33,808 nucleotides of DNA from an archaeon (lineage in GTDB: Archaea > Hydrothermarchaeota > Hydrothermarchaeia > Hydrothermarchaeales > BMS3B), in the NCBI GenBank assembly GCA_026989875.1, contig JALSIP010000010.1, positions 1 to 33,808 on the forward strand, written 5' to 3'. How positions within the stretch are numbered: position 1 is the stretch's first letter; every line of letters begins with the position of its first letter. A program made the position numbers and the translations under genes. Under the pieces are notes generated by a model that was given only the letters and a program-made list of their open reading frames with translations, ran no database searches and was not told the origin of the DNA. Of this stretch, positions 33,424 to 33,808 are shown piece by piece.

Positions 33424-33808
33424 TTGGATGATGGTGAGAAAATTCTTGAGATAAGGCAGAGAGGGTATGAAATCATACCTGAAGCCATTCTGCATGTGAT
33501 GATAATTGCAAACTCTTTTATTATTATTGGAGTGATTTATTCTATGCTAAAAGGAAAATTTTATCTTATTTCTTTGCTGGGTGTTGTGGTATCAAACGTC
33601 ATACTCTTTGCCGGCATAAGAACTATTGAAATTCACAAAAAAGGTATTAAATATGGGGTAATATTTATATACTGGGACGATATCAGCAAAATATGGTGGG
33701 AAAATGGTATTTTAAAGATAAAAACTGAGAAGATTGTCGCTAATGTTATCCGGATTAAGGACAGGAATGGTAAAATTGTGAGTCTCATTGAATCGCTGAA
33801 AAGACCCC
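33424..33808 (+). CDS. AT-rich membrane protein of unknown function (partial, runs off the window)
   Basis: From TTG at 33424: (L)DDGEKILEIRQRGYEIIPEAILHVMIIANSFIIIGVIYSMLKGKFYLISLLGVVVSNVILFAGIRTIEIHKKGIKYGVIFIYWDDISKIWWENGILKIKTEKIVANVIRIKDRNGKIVSLIESLKRP. TATA TTTAAATA ~20 nt upstream; no stop before the window edge. Confidence 0.75.
   Translation, partial: MDDGEKILEIRQRGYEIIPEAILHVMIIANSFIIIGVIYSMLKGKFYLISLLGVVVSNVILFAGIRTIEIHKKGIKYGVIFIYWDDISKIWWENGILKIKTEKIVANVIRIKDRNGKIVSLIESLKRP

Noticed and set aside
33219-33488. 89-aa minus-strand ORF in the final intergenic region
   Set aside because: Overlaps the promoter and start of the AT-rich plus-strand gene; Pro/Ser-rich low-information translation.
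1-33808. CRISPR array, IS element, rRNA or phage genes
   Set aside because: No regularly spaced repeats, transposase, integrase, rRNA or phage structural genes were seen on either strand.

Overview
This is a GC-rich, gene-dense euryarchaeal chromosomal segment. The gene content is methanogen- or Methanosarcinales/ANME-like, but I cannot assign a species. Most ORFs belong to recognisable families: SudA/SudB (NfnAB-like), a radical SAM/SPASM protein, a NiCoT-like nickel/cobalt transporter, tRNA-Thr(GGT), LSm, RFC large subunit, LarB and LarC, an ABC-2 transporter operon, gamma-carbonic anhydrase-like protein, S2P-CBS, Nnr, a Tfx-like regulator, M42 peptidase, signal peptidase, CooC-like ATPase, THUMP methyltransferase, FtsZ-SecE, TrmI, SecF-SecD-TrkA and GatCAB. 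Four genes are missing from the supplied ORF track because they are short or run off the window: a 30-aa peptide gene upstream of the radical SAM gene, a 46-aa Cys/His protein, a 59-aa 4-oxalocrotonate tautomerase, and the AT-rich partial ORF at the right edge. The two most interesting signals are: (1) a possible archaeal RiPP-like locus, consisting of a 30-aa precursor-like peptide (MDEVCSVRFECRYAGAGLTHYSMNDEESPF) with its own TATA box and Shine-Dalgarno, followed by a SPASM radical SAM enzyme and a chain of tightly coupled small zinc-binding proteins; and (2) a duplicated 20-bp dyad operator (CATAA-N10-TTATG) in the divergent region between a Tfx-like regulator and an uncharacterised 120-aa gene that has a hairpin leader and its own terminator. 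No CRISPR array, rRNA or insertion sequence was seen.
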